55,154 bases of DNA. It comes from Phycisphaerae bacterium. Its GTDB lineage: Bacteria > Planctomycetota > Phycisphaerae > Phycisphaerales > SM1A02. A program made the position numbers and the translations under genes. Below are positions 33,295 to 40,812 of this stretch, piece by piece. Position 1 is the stretch's first letter. Every line of letters starts with the position of its first letter. The notes below the pieces were generated by a model, which saw only the letters and a program-made list of their open reading frames with translations, was not told the origin of the DNA and did no database searches. The stretch is taken from contig VGXL01000004.1 of NCBI GenBank assembly GCA_016873315.1, positions 1 to 55,154 of the forward strand, written 5' to 3'.

Positions 33295-34337
33295 GGTCCA
33301 GTCGCCTTGATGAGGTCCGCAACAGCGGCATCCATCCGGTCCGCGGCATCTTGGATGTCGACGCGCATCGGATCGTCGGGCAGCGGATCAAGATCCGGCG
33401 GAAGTTCCACACCGAGTGGCCAATTGCGACTCTCGCTTGCGGCGATGCGCGCTTGCACCCCCGCACTCAGCATGTATTCCATGAACCAGATCGCATTGGA
33501 GCGATGTGGCGCACCTGCGATCAAGGCCACGGTGTTCGGAATCAACAGCGTGCCGCCACCTGGATCGGCAACCGGATCGTGACGCGGCATGATCCAAACG
33601 ACCTTCGCACCGCGAGCCTGTGCAGCGAGCACATCGTCGGTGTCGGTGAGACCGATGTCCGCTTCACCGCGCGCCACCGCTTCGACGACCGCAGCGTTTC
33701 CTCCTGTCAGGAGCCGCGGTTCGTTCTCGGCAAACCCCTCGACGAACGCCTCCCAGTACCCCGGGATTCGCAGCGAGCGCTCGAAGAACGACTGCATCGC
33801 CCCAAGGTGCCCACGCGTCGTTCCAAAACGCGGATCGGCCATGACAATGCGGCCCTTCCACCATGGGCGCACAAGATCCATCCAGGTGTCGGGAAGCTCC
33901 TCGGGCTTCACCCGATCGGGTGCGATCACGAGCACACGCGCACGCGCGCTGAAGCCGAACCATCGGCGCTCGCGGTCCCGGCAATTCACGGGCCACTCGC
34001 CGAAGACGCCTGCGTCGAGCGGCTCGAAGGCGCCCTCCTTGGCCAACTGGGCGACGGCGAAGCACTCGCTGCTCCAGAGCACATCGGCGCGAGGTCGCTC
34101 GCGCTCGGCCCGGAGCAGGCTTGCCAGCGCCGTCGTCTTGGTGGCCTCGGTGTCGTAGCGAACACCGACGGTGAGCCCCGATTCTTGCTCGAACGACTCG
34201 ATGATCGGTCGCGCGACCTGTTCATCCGCGCTCACATACACGATGAGGTCGGGCGACTTGCCGCACGCCGACAACGCGATCACCGCAGCGCCGATCAACC
34301 AACGGAGCGCGCCAACCCACGGCATGAAGGACATCAC
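33291..34337 (-). CDS. Iron(III)-type ABC transporter substrate-binding lipoprotein
   Basis: This 348-residue protein has a signal with lipobox LSAC (WLIGAAVIALSACGKS). The mature part is a class of periplasmic binding protein close to FbpA/AfuA: LIVYVSADEQVARPIIESFE (family VYS..D...A..I...FE), VGVRYDTEATKTTALASLL, RADVLWSSE, and PRFGTTRGHLGAMQ. FbpA proteins bind ferric iron with two adjacent tyrosines in the C-lobe; at that place this protein reads ADIGLTDTDDVLAA and no Tyr pair is present. The ligand may therefore not be free Fe(III). Its stop overlaps the permease-NHL start by 4 nt. No ATPase gene of this transporter type lies nearby. Confidence 0.88.
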   Translation of the reverse strand: MMSFMPWVGALRWLIGAAVIALSACGKSPDLIVYVSADEQVARPIIESFEQESGLTVGVRYDTEATKTTALASLLRAERERPRADVLWSSECFAVAQLAKEGAFEPLDAGVFGEWPVNCRDRERRWFGFSARARVLVIAPDRVKPEELPDTWMDLVRPWWKGRIVMADPRFGTTRGHLGAMQSFFERSLRIPGYWEAFVEGFAENEPRLLTGGNAAVVEAVARGEADIGLTDTDDVLAAQARGAKVVWIMPRHDPVADPGGGTLLIPNTVALIAGAPHRSNAIWFMEYMLSAGVQARIAASESRNWPLGVELPPDLDPLPDDPMRVDIQDAADRMDAAVADLIKATGP

Positions 34338-36208
34338 TTCGATCCGCCCTGGCTCGGTGCTTGACCAGCAGGTTGACCCGCGCCCGATCCGGCGCCCTGA
34401 CCCGCGCCACTGGTCTTGCGATCGATCTGCTTCTTGACATCACCGAAGTAGCGTCGATGCGCTTCCTTCAGGTGCGGCGGCACCGGATCTTCGGCCGTTG
34501 CACTCTCAGCTTTGCGCGTCACATCGCCCGCAACGGACTGGAGCGCGGTCGCCGCTTCGCCCGTGATCGCTGGACCCTCGACGAGCTGACGCGCGATGAT
34601 CGGTCCCTGGCCCTTCTCGACCTTTTCGCGACGCTTGACGGTGTTGGTCTTCGTCACCTCGCGGGGAGCTTGACCGCCCGAGCCCTGACCGCGCGAACCC
34701 ATGCCAGGTCCCTGGCGCTCACCATCTTGCCCCTCGCTCTGCCCGCCTTGCGCAAGTTGAGTCGGACCCGAACCACCCTTGCATTGACCGCCGGCACTCT
34801 GGCTCGCTTGATCCATCTGCTGCTGGGCTTCCATGTCGTTCAGCAGTTCGCTGGGGTCGCCGGCGGCAGCATCCTTCTGCTCATCCGACGCGCCCTGCTC
34901 GCCGTCGGAAGGTTGATCCTGACTGCCTTGCTGGCCCTCGTTGCCTTGCTCGCCATTCTGACCCTTCTGACCCTTCTGTCCCTGCTGGCCCTTCTGCCCG
35001 GACTGACCTGGGTTCTGGCACTGCTTGCACGCCTTGCTCAGTTGCTGCATGTTCTGCTGCATCTGCTGCGCCGCATCGAGCGCCTGCTTGAGTTGTTCCT
35101 TCTGCGCCTCGTTGAGCTGCTTCGACTGCTCGATCGCGCGCTTGAGCGCTTCGGGGTTGTCGGCCATGTTGGGATCCAAGCCCGCATCCTCGAGCGCCTT
35201 GCGCAGAGCATCCTTGTCCTTGGCCAGCTCCTGCAACTTTTTCGCCAAGGCTTCAAGGTCTTTCTTCGCCTGTTCGCGCTGGGCCTCAGTCATCGAGCCG
35301 TCGTTGAGTTTCTCCTGCAGGTCCTTCATCGCCTCCTTCGCAGCGGCGATGTCGCCCTGCTTGAGCGCCTCGGTCAAGGGCGCGACCGCGCTGTCCTTGG
35401 GGACCTGAAGACTGGCGAGCGCATCCTTCGTCTGCTCCATGCCCTTGGCTTGTGCGCTCTCCTTGAGCGCGCCGAGCTTCTGGGCCATCTCCGTCAAGCG
35501 CTTCGCGAGCTCACGCTCCTTCTCGGCAAGGCTCTTGTCATCCTGCCCTTCGATGGCCTCGTTCGCACGGCGAATCTCGGCGGCCATCTCTTCGCTCAGG
35601 CGCGGATCGTCGGTCACGGTCTTGACGACCGCCTCCAAGCGCTCCTTCATCGCGTCCACGCGCGATTGACTGCCGGGATCGGTCGCCGCGGCGTCGGCCT
35701 GCGCGGTCGACCAACTCGGCGCCACCATGAAGAGCAGCCAGGCCAGAGCGAGTGCGCCCGGACCACCCCACCAAAGTCGCGGAAGTTTGAAGGGAAGCGC
35801 TCGCCGCCACAGCTGCAGCAGCCCGCGCTCGTCGGCCAGATGCATCGCATCCTGCACGGCTGCCTGAGCGAAGGGATCTTGACGATCGCGAACTGCAAGC
35901 GCCGTCGACAAACGATCCTTCAGCCCGAGCTCCGCATCAATCACGCTGGCCATTGCCACGGGCGACGGCGTGCGCTCACGCATCACCAACGCAGCGATCC
36001 CGGCGCCGACGAGCGCCGCCACGCTCACCAGCGCGAGCCACTGCGGATCAGCCGCGGCATCCCATCGATCGCCCACGATCTTGGCCACCATCACCCAGAC
36101 CACCGGCAGCGCGCTTGCGACGAGCAGCGCCCACAGGAACGCGCGCGCCCACGCTTGGACGGCGAAGCGCCCCTGGCAGCGACGGACGATGCGGTCGATC
36201 AGGTCCAT
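34334..36208 (-). CDS. DUF4175-like membrane protein with long coiled coil and Gln/Gly-rich region
   Basis: This 624-residue protein opens the seven-gene operon. It has two N-terminal helices (about 17-38 and 47-66), a third near 120-141 (GGPGALALAWLLFMVAPSW), and then about 230 residues of charged coiled coil. A Gln/Gly/Lys-rich low-complexity stretch follows (repeats of GQKGQ around 34960-35010), and a short C-terminal block, PPHLKEAHRRYFGDVKKQ. Similar proteins open Bat-type operons in planctomycetes; the function is unknown. I start it at the ATG at 36208, which has GGAGAGGAG 9 nt upstream and TATCCT before that. Its stop overlaps the binding-protein start by 4 nt. Confidence 0.8.
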   Translation of the reverse strand: MDLIDRIVRRCQGRFAVQAWARAFLWALLVASALPVVWVMVAKIVGDRWDAAADPQWLALVSVAALVGAGIAALVMRERTPSPVAMASVIDAELGLKDRLSTALAVRDRQDPFAQAAVQDAMHLADERGLLQLWRRALPFKLPRLWWGGPGALALAWLLFMVAPSWSTAQADAAATDPGSQSRVDAMKERLEAVVKTVTDDPRLSEEMAAEIRRANEAIEGQDDKSLAEKERELAKRLTEMAQKLGALKESAQAKGMEQTKDALASLQVPKDSAVAPLTEALKQGDIAAAKEAMKDLQEKLNDGSMTEAQREQAKKDLEALAKKLQELAKDKDALRKALEDAGLDPNMADNPEALKRAIEQSKQLNEAQKEQLKQALDAAQQMQQNMQQLSKACKQCQNPGQSGQKGQQGQKGQKGQNGEQGNEGQQGSQDQPSDGEQGASDEQKDAAAGDPSELLNDMEAQQQMDQASQSAGGQCKGGSGPTQLAQGGQSEGQDGERQGPGMGSRGQGSGGQAPREVTKTNTVKRREKVEKGQGPIIARQLVEGPAITGEAATALQSVAGDVTRKAESATAEDPVPPHLKEAHRRYFGDVKKQIDRKTSGAGQGAGSGAGQPAGQAPSQGGSK

Positions 36209-36217
36209 GGCAGTACG

Positions 36218-36237
36218 CTCCTCTCCAGAAGGATACT
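36218..36237. promoter_or_regulatory. Divergent promoter region of the Bat/ABC operon and the Pro-rich protein
   Basis: On the minus strand TATCCT (36235-36230) is followed by the ribosome binding site GGAGAGGAG (36226-36218), 9 nt before the ATG at 36208. On the plus strand GATACT (36232-36237) lies 5 nt before the ATG at 36243, and AGAAGGA (36227-36233) could act as its ribosome binding site instead. The two -10 boxes overlap. Confidence 0.45.
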
Positions 36238-36242
36238 CCTCG

Positions 36243-37178
36243 ATGATCATGACGCGAGCCATTCCCATGCTGTTCGCCGCCATCGCAGTACTTGGTGCGC
36301 CGTCCGTTCTCGCGCAGGTCGACAACGACCTGCAGCGCCAAGTCGATGCGCTCAAGGAGCAAGTCCGGCGAAAGGACATCGACCTCCAGGTCTTGGCCGC
36401 CAAGGTCACTGAACTCGAGGCCAAGCTCGCCGATTGCGAACGCCGTGGAGATCCGGCACCCGCACCAGATCCTGCGCCTGCGCCAACTGATCCGCCCGAG
36501 TCGACGCCACCGACGCCCGCTCCCGAGCCGACCCCGGACGATCCGCACCTGCCTGCGCCGACTCCCGACGATCCGCACATGCCTGCGCCGACTCCCGGCG
36601 ATCCGCACATGCCCGAGCCGGCCCCCCGCGATCCGCGCTTGCCGTCGGATGCGCCCGCTCCCATTGCGCCGCCCGCGCCGCATGATCCCTCGACCGAACA
36701 GCCTGCGCCGGAGTTCGTCTCGCCCGAAGCACTGCTCAACGCTGTGCGGATTCGGTTGCGCGAAGACTTTGGCGCGCGCGCGAACTCAAGCGATGCAAAG
36801 GAGCGCGCGACCTACCACCGCGAACTCAAGCCATGGACCGTGGACCGAGCTCGGACCATGCGTCACGAGGTGGTGTGGTCCGTTCAGTTGATCGAGGCCA
36901 TGTCGGTTCGCGGCGGTCGCATCCTCATCCAGGCCCAGGTGATCGATGCAACCGGTCGCGAACTTGGACCGTGCACCATCGAGCTCGCCGGCGCGGCAGC
37001 GAAGGCGTGGCGCGGCACATCGATTGCGGGCCGTCGTGCGACCGTGCGCGGACTGGCGACACTCGAGCTGACCATCGATCCTGAACTGCATGAAGCCCGC
37101 CCGTTCCGCAACGACCGATTCATCGGTCCATGCCTCGAAGCCCGCGTGATCGTGACGCAAGCTGTGCTCAGCACCTGA
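36243..37178 (+). CDS. Secreted protein with coiled coil, Pro-rich repeats and unknown C-terminal domain
   Basis: This 311-residue protein has a signal peptide ending near AQVD (PMLFAAIAVLGAPSVLA). A coiled coil follows (DNDLQRQVDALKEQVRRKDI onward), then about 90 residues of Pro/Asp-rich repeats (PAPTPDDPHM type), and a C-terminal domain of about 150 residues starting near FVSPEALLNAVRIRLREDFG. I do not recognise that domain. It includes ELGPCTIELAGAAAKAWRGT and ends with CLEARVIVTQAV. It is divergent from the Bat-type operon with 34 bp between starts, and the Bfd gene follows after 14 bp. It may be a periplasmic linker protein. An ATG two codons in (36249) is also possible. Confidence 0.75.
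   Translation: MIMTRAIPMLFAAIAVLGAPSVLAQVDNDLQRQVDALKEQVRRKDIDLQVLAAKVTELEAKLADCERRGDPAPAPDPAPAPTDPPESTPPTPAPEPTPDDPHLPAPTPDDPHMPAPTPGDPHMPEPAPRDPRLPSDAPAPIAPPAPHDPSTEQPAPEFVSPEALLNAVRIRLREDFGARANSSDAKERATYHRELKPWTVDRARTMRHEVVWSVQLIEAMSVRGGRILIQAQVIDATGRELGPCTIELAGAAAKAWRGTSIAGRRATVRGLATLELTIDPELHEARPFRNDRFIGPCLEARVIVTQAVLST
36511..36650 (+). repeat. Tandem 30-bp coding repeats
   Basis: About four imperfect 30-bp copies start at 36511, 36541, 36571 and 36601 (unit ATCCGCACATGCCTGCGCC and so on). They encode ten-residue DPHMPAPTPx-type units in the secreted protein. The middle two copies are the most alike. Confidence 0.8.
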
Positions 37179-37192
37179 ACTGAGCGACGACT

Positions 37193-37495
37193 ATGGACCC
37201 GCATGACCAAGTTTGCGTGTGCTTCAAGGTGAGTCTGCACAAGCTCACCACCTTCATGGATCGCGAGCAACCGTCGGTGCCCAGCCAACTGAGCCAGTGC
37301 CTTGGGGCGGGCACCGGATGCGGCTGGTGCGTGCCGTTCCTGTGTCGACTCCATGCTCAGCACGCCGCCGGGCTGCACCCTGACTTGGCCATCTCGCCCG
37401 AGGACTATGTGGCCAGGCGCGCGTCCTACAAGGCTGCAGGAAAGATCCACCAAGGCGACGAAGCGGTCGAGGCGGGCGGCTGGCAAGGCGGCTAG
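37193..37495 (+). CDS. Bfd-like [2Fe-2S] ferredoxin
   Basis: This 100-residue protein has the BFD-type cluster ligands: Cys8 and Cys10 in QVCVCFKV, and Cys43 and Cys46 in GTGCGWC. This is the CxC plus CxxC arrangement of bacterioferritin-associated ferredoxin, with extra Cys at 36 and 51. Bfd donates electrons to release Fe(II) from ferritin cores. The C-terminal 45 residues (SPEDYVARRASYKAAGKIHQ and on) extend beyond normal Bfd, which has about 64 residues. It sits directly upstream of the Fur-like box and feoA. No clear promoter or ribosome binding site was seen before its start. Confidence 0.85.
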   Translation: MDPHDQVCVCFKVSLHKLTTFMDREQPSVPSQLSQCLGAGTGCGWCVPFLCRLHAQHAAGLHPDLAISPEDYVARRASYKAAGKIHQGDEAVEAGGWQGG

Positions 37496-37497
37496 TA

Positions 37498-37514
37498 TTG
37501 AGACTCGTTCTCAA
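37498..37514. promoter_or_regulatory. Fur-box-like inverted repeat before feoA
   Basis: TTGAGACTCGTTCTCAA is an inverted repeat with 6-bp arms (TTGAGA/TCTCAA) and matches the 7-1-7 Fur-box geometry. It lies 12 nt before the feoA start, and TAGTAT at 37493-37498 could be the -10 it covers. Fur with Fe(II) would repress feoAB when iron is plentiful. Confidence 0.65.
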
Positions 37515-37526
37515 CATGAGCACTTC

Positions 37527-37790
37527 GTGACCGACCCCACTCCTCCCATTCGAATCCCGCTCACCCAGCTCGCCCCAGGCCAGCGAGCCACCGTCGACTG
37601 CTCTGCGCTCGACGCGCTTCCACCGGGTGACCGCTGCCTGCTCACGGCCATGGGTCTTGGTGAACGATGCGAAGTGCGCATGTGCAGGGGTGGACGCGCT
37701 TGCATTCTCCAAGTGGACACGACGAGGCTCGGGCTGTCACAGGATGTCGCCGAGCGCATCATGGTGACCCCGATCGACGACGCGCCATGA
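37527..37790 (+). CDS. feoA: FeoA family protein
   Basis: This 87-residue SH3-like protein of the ferrous iron importer matches FeoA in layout: PLTQLAPGQRATVDC near the N-terminus, the conserved RCLLTAMGLGERCEVRMCRG (FeoA R.RL..MGL..G..V.....), and the C-terminal ACILQVDTTRLGLSQDVAER (FeoA P....V.G..LALR...A..I). The start is a GTG at 37527 in the right frame; no in-frame ATG fits after the Fur-like box. FeoA interacts with FeoB and is required for its transport activity. The stop overlaps the feoB start by 4 nt. Confidence 0.87.
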   Translation: MTDPTPPIRIPLTQLAPGQRATVDCSALDALPPGDRCLLTAMGLGERCEVRMCRGGRACILQVDTTRLGLSQDVAERIMVTPIDDAP

Positions 37791-39742
37791 GCGACGATGC
37801 CGCTGCGACGATCGCGCTCGTCGGCAATCCCAACACTGGAAAGACCACGCTCTTCAACGCGCTCTGCGGCACACGCGCGCGCACGGCGAACTTTCCGGGC
37901 AGCACCGTCGATCACCACGCTGGACTTTGCACACTCGGCGGCGGCATTCTCGAAGTGATTGATCTGCCGGGCATCTACTCGCTCGATCTCGACCTGCCCG
38001 AGTGCGCGGTCTGCTCCGATTGCATCGCCGGCAGGCTCGGGCCCGCGCCAGATGCGGTCGTGCTCGTCCTTGATGCGACCAACCTGCAGCGCAATCTGCA
38101 GTTCGCCAGCACCGTGCTGCGCCGCGGCGTGCCCTGCGTGGCTGCGGTGACGATGACCGATGCTGCGCGTTCAGCCGGGCTGGTGCTTTCGACCGAGTCC
38201 ATCGGAAAGGACCTAGGAATCCCGGTCATTGAGGCGAGCGGTCGAACGGGCATTGGGCTCGTCGACCTCGCGCGCTCGGCGCGGGACATCGCGACACGCC
38301 TTGCGCCGCCACATCCCGCGGTCCCCTTTCCGCACGCCACGCCGGGCACCGCAGCATGCGCTGAGTGGGCCGCTGGAATCTTCGAACGAGCAGGCGGCCG
38401 GGCGACGCGTGCCGGCACGGACCCACTGACCGAACGCCTCGACCTGGCGTTCACGCACCCTGTGCTGGGGATCGCTGCGTTCCTCGCGACCATGGCGCTG
38501 TTGTTCATGTCGATCTTCTGGCTCGCCAGCTATCCGATGGATGCGATCGACGCCACGATCGGAACGCTCGCTGAGCTGGTGCGATCGCTGCTGCCCGACG
38601 GGCTGCTCAGCGACTTCCTCGCCGACGGCGTCGTCGGCGGCATCGGCGCAACGCTCGTCTTTCTGCCGCAGATCGCCTTGCTCTTCTTCCTGCTCGCGCT
38701 GCTCGAAGACACGGGCTACCTCGCTCGCGCCGCGCTCTCGCTCGATCGCACGATGCGGCGCTTTGGACTGCCTGGCCAAGCGTTTCTGCCGCTGCTGTCG
38801 AGTCACGCGTGTGCGCTGCCGGGCATCATGAGCACCAGGCTCATCCCCGGTCGGCGCGATCGGCTGGCCACCATTCTTTGCGCACCGTTCATGAGCTGCA
38901 CAGCACGCATCCCGGTGTATGTGTTGCTCTGCGGACTGCTCTTTGCGAACGAACCTTGGTTGGCGGGCATCGCATTCGCAGGCTGCTACGCGTTGGGGAT
39001 TGCGGCCGGTCTCGGAACGGCCTGGCTGCTGCGGACCACGATCCTCGCTGGCGAGGGCCGCGCCATGGTCATGGAACTTCCGCCGTATCGAACGCCGAGC
39101 CTGCGCACCGCGCTGCTCGTTGCGCGCGATCGCTCGTCCATCTTCCTTCGCAATGCCGCCACGGTCATCCTGTCGATCAGCGTCGTGATGTGGTGGCTCA
39201 GCGCCTTCCCGCGCAGCGACCCCACGCCGCAGTCGCAGGCACTCCGTCAAGTTGCCGAGGCAGCCGTCGCTGCAGGCGACGAAGCCCGCGCGCAGGAACT
39301 CGTGGCCGCAGCCGACTCGTTGGATGCGCAGACCCAGGCCCGTGGCAGTTTCGCCGCGCGCGTTGGCGATGCGGTGCAACCGGCGTTCGAGCCGCTCGGA
39401 CTGGACCGCCAACTCACGATGGCGGTGCTCACGAGCTTTCTCGCCCGCGAGGTCTTCGTCAACACGGTGGCGATCCAAGTCCAGTCCGGCGATGACGTCG
39501 CGGACCCGAGCACGATGGAGGCGATGCGAACCGCAACGCGCGAAGATGGCACGCCACTCTTCGGCCGCGGAACCTGCGCCGCACTGCTGGTGTTCTATGT
39601 GCTGGCAATGCAGTGCCTGCCCACGCTGGTGTTGACCGGGCGGGAGGCCGGCGGATGGCGCTGGGCGCTCCTTCAACTGGGCTGGATGAGTGCGCTCGCG
39701 TGGGTCGCGGGCGCGATCGCCTTCCAACTGGTGGCGACCTGA
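37787..39742 (+). CDS. feoB: Ferrous iron transporter FeoB
   Basis: This 651-residue Fe(II) importer has a G-protein domain with G1 GNPNTGKTT and G3 DLPGIYSL. It shows two oddities: the G4 position reads TMTD (residues 122-125) instead of NxxD, and after G3 it has CAVCSDC (Cys73, 76, 79), a CxxCxxC insertion in the switch II region. The membrane part has the expected FeoB blocks: FLPQIALLFFLLALLEDTGY, LPGQAFLPLLSSHACALPGI, CAPFMSCTARIPVYVLL, and the C-terminal SFLAREVFVNTVAIQVQSGD. The ATG overlaps feoA by 4 nt. The Fur-like box upstream of feoA probably controls the whole unit. Confidence 0.95.
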   Translation: MSDDAAATIALVGNPNTGKTTLFNALCGTRARTANFPGSTVDHHAGLCTLGGGILEVIDLPGIYSLDLDLPECAVCSDCIAGRLGPAPDAVVLVLDATNLQRNLQFASTVLRRGVPCVAAVTMTDAARSAGLVLSTESIGKDLGIPVIEASGRTGIGLVDLARSARDIATRLAPPHPAVPFPHATPGTAACAEWAAGIFERAGGRATRAGTDPLTERLDLAFTHPVLGIAAFLATMALLFMSIFWLASYPMDAIDATIGTLAELVRSLLPDGLLSDFLADGVVGGIGATLVFLPQIALLFFLLALLEDTGYLARAALSLDRTMRRFGLPGQAFLPLLSSHACALPGIMSTRLIPGRRDRLATILCAPFMSCTARIPVYVLLCGLLFANEPWLAGIAFAGCYALGIAAGLGTAWLLRTTILAGEGRAMVMELPPYRTPSLRTALLVARDRSSIFLRNAATVILSISVVMWWLSAFPRSDPTPQSQALRQVAEAAVAAGDEARAQELVAAADSLDAQTQARGSFAARVGDAVQPAFEPLGLDRQLTMAVLTSFLAREVFVNTVAIQVQSGDDVADPSTMEAMRTATREDGTPLFGRGTCAALLVFYVLAMQCLPTLVLTGREAGGWRWALLQLGWMSALAWVAGAIAFQLVAT

Positions 39743-39918
39743 TGGGCTTCCCCGTCGATGACTGGCAGGCCTGGGTCGTGACGGCGTGCGCGATCGCAGG
39801 TGCGTGGTTCGTACTCAAGCCGTTCTTGCCAACCGCATGGAAGCCACGGCCGAAGCCGCGCCCGACCCGCGCTCGCCTGACGATCGGTGGCAAGCCTCCC
39901 GATCAGCCGCTTCGGTGA
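39742..39918 (+). CDS. Small membrane protein coupled to feoB
   Basis: This 58-residue protein has one predicted helix (WVVTACAIAGAWFVLKPFL) and a basic, Pro-rich C-terminus (KPRPKPRPTRARLTIGGK). The ATG shares its first base with the feoB stop (TGATG), so it must be translated with feoB. Some feo operons end in a tiny membrane protein (FeoB-associated Cys-rich protein or FeoC); this one is not Cys-rich, so it would be an analogue rather than a homologue. Confidence 0.65.
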   Translation: MGFPVDDWQAWVVTACAIAGAWFVLKPFLPTAWKPRPKPRPTRARLTIGGKPPDQPLR

Positions 39919-39925
39919 TCGAAGC
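39909..39925. terminator. Stem-loop at the end of the feo operon
   Basis: GCTTCG and CGAAGC pair around GTGAT, and the loop contains the small gene's stop codon. About 100 bp to the convergent ispD end hold only a second, weaker stem (CGAGC/GCTCG at 39977-39989). Confidence 0.35.
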
Positions 39926-40020
39926 CCGCTCGCATCATCAAGCACTGCAGTCATCCGGGCCCATCCGCTTCCCGCGCGAGCATCGCTCGGCCGACCAGAT
40001 CCAGCGCGGGAGCGCCGCTC

Positions 40021-40812
40021 TCAGAATCCAAAGAGCGGCTTGTCGCCAGGCAGTTTCGCGCCGAGCATGAGCTTCGCCAACACCAGATCCGACTGCGTCG
40101 TGAGTTTGATGTTGCGAGGGTCCCCCGCGACGACGAGCACCGGTTCGCCGAGTCGCTCGACTAACGATGCATCGTCGGTCGCCCCCTCGAGACCCTGCTG
40201 TGCGTAGGCGCGTTCGAAGAGTGATCGCTCAAAGACCTGCGGCGTCTGGATCGCCATCATGCGTTCGCGCGAGACAGTCTCGGTCACGCGGCGTCCCTTG
40301 ACGCCATCACCGACCGGCTCACCGTCGCCGCCCCCAAGGATCGAATCGACGATCGCATCGTCGGCGCTTGCGTCAAAGGTCTCCTCGGTGACGCGCTTCA
40401 GTGTGGCCGAGACGGATTCGCCGGGAATTGCAGCACCAGAGACATCCGCAGCCGCGAACACGCGATCGATCAGTTCTTGGTTCACCAGCGGACGAGCTGC
40501 GTCGTGCACCGCCACATGCGTGCAGTCGGCTGGCACCGCCGCGAGCGCGTTGCGCACGCTCTCCCATCGCTCGCGGCCACCCGCGACGACCTTGACACCG
40601 TGGAACGCCAATTGCACGCCGTATCGATCGCGGAACTCATCGACCCCATCGGCAGGCGCAGCCACGATGACCACCGCGACATCATCGCGCTTGGCAAATG
40701 CCTCGACGCTCCGCAGCAGCACCGGCCGCCCGCCAAGATCCTGACCCAACTTGTCGCCGAGTCCGAACCGAACGCTCTTGCCCGCTGCTGGCAGAATGAC
40801 TGCGACCTTCAT
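40021..40812 (-). CDS. ispD: 2-C-methyl-D-erythritol 4-phosphate cytidylyltransferase
   Basis: This enzyme of the MEP isoprenoid pathway joins CTP to MEP. The 263-residue protein shows VILPAAGKSVRFGLGDKLGQ at the N-terminus (nucleotide loop, family AAG.G.R......K....), VVAGGRERWESVRNAL, and VHDAARPLVNQELIDRV, the IspD signature. It also has TVSRERMMAIQTPQVF (T..R....QTPQ.F) and EGATDDASLVE near the substrate site. An insertion of about 25 residues (ASADDAIVDSILGGGDGEPV and following) sits before that motif. The ATG overlaps the Hsp70 stop by 4 nt. Confidence 0.95.
   Translation of the reverse strand: MKVAVILPAAGKSVRFGLGDKLGQDLGGRPVLLRSVEAFAKRDDVAVVIVAAPADGVDEFRDRYGVQLAFHGVKVVAGGRERWESVRNALAAVPADCTHVAVHDAARPLVNQELIDRVFAAADVSGAAIPGESVSATLKRVTEETFDASADDAIVDSILGGGDGEPVGDGVKGRRVTETVSRERMMAIQTPQVFERSLFERAYAQQGLEGATDDASLVERLGEPVLVVAGDPRNIKLTTQSDLVLAKLMLGAKLPGDKPLFGF

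Noticed and set aside
34890-35010. Gln/Gly-rich coding repeats considered as a non-coding repeat element
   Set aside because: They lie inside a long coding frame and vary at codon level, as low-complexity protein linkers do.
36511-36650. Short regular repeats considered as a CRISPR array
   Set aside because: They are in-frame, contiguous 30-bp units without spacers, encoding a Pro/Asp-rich linker; no cas genes are present.
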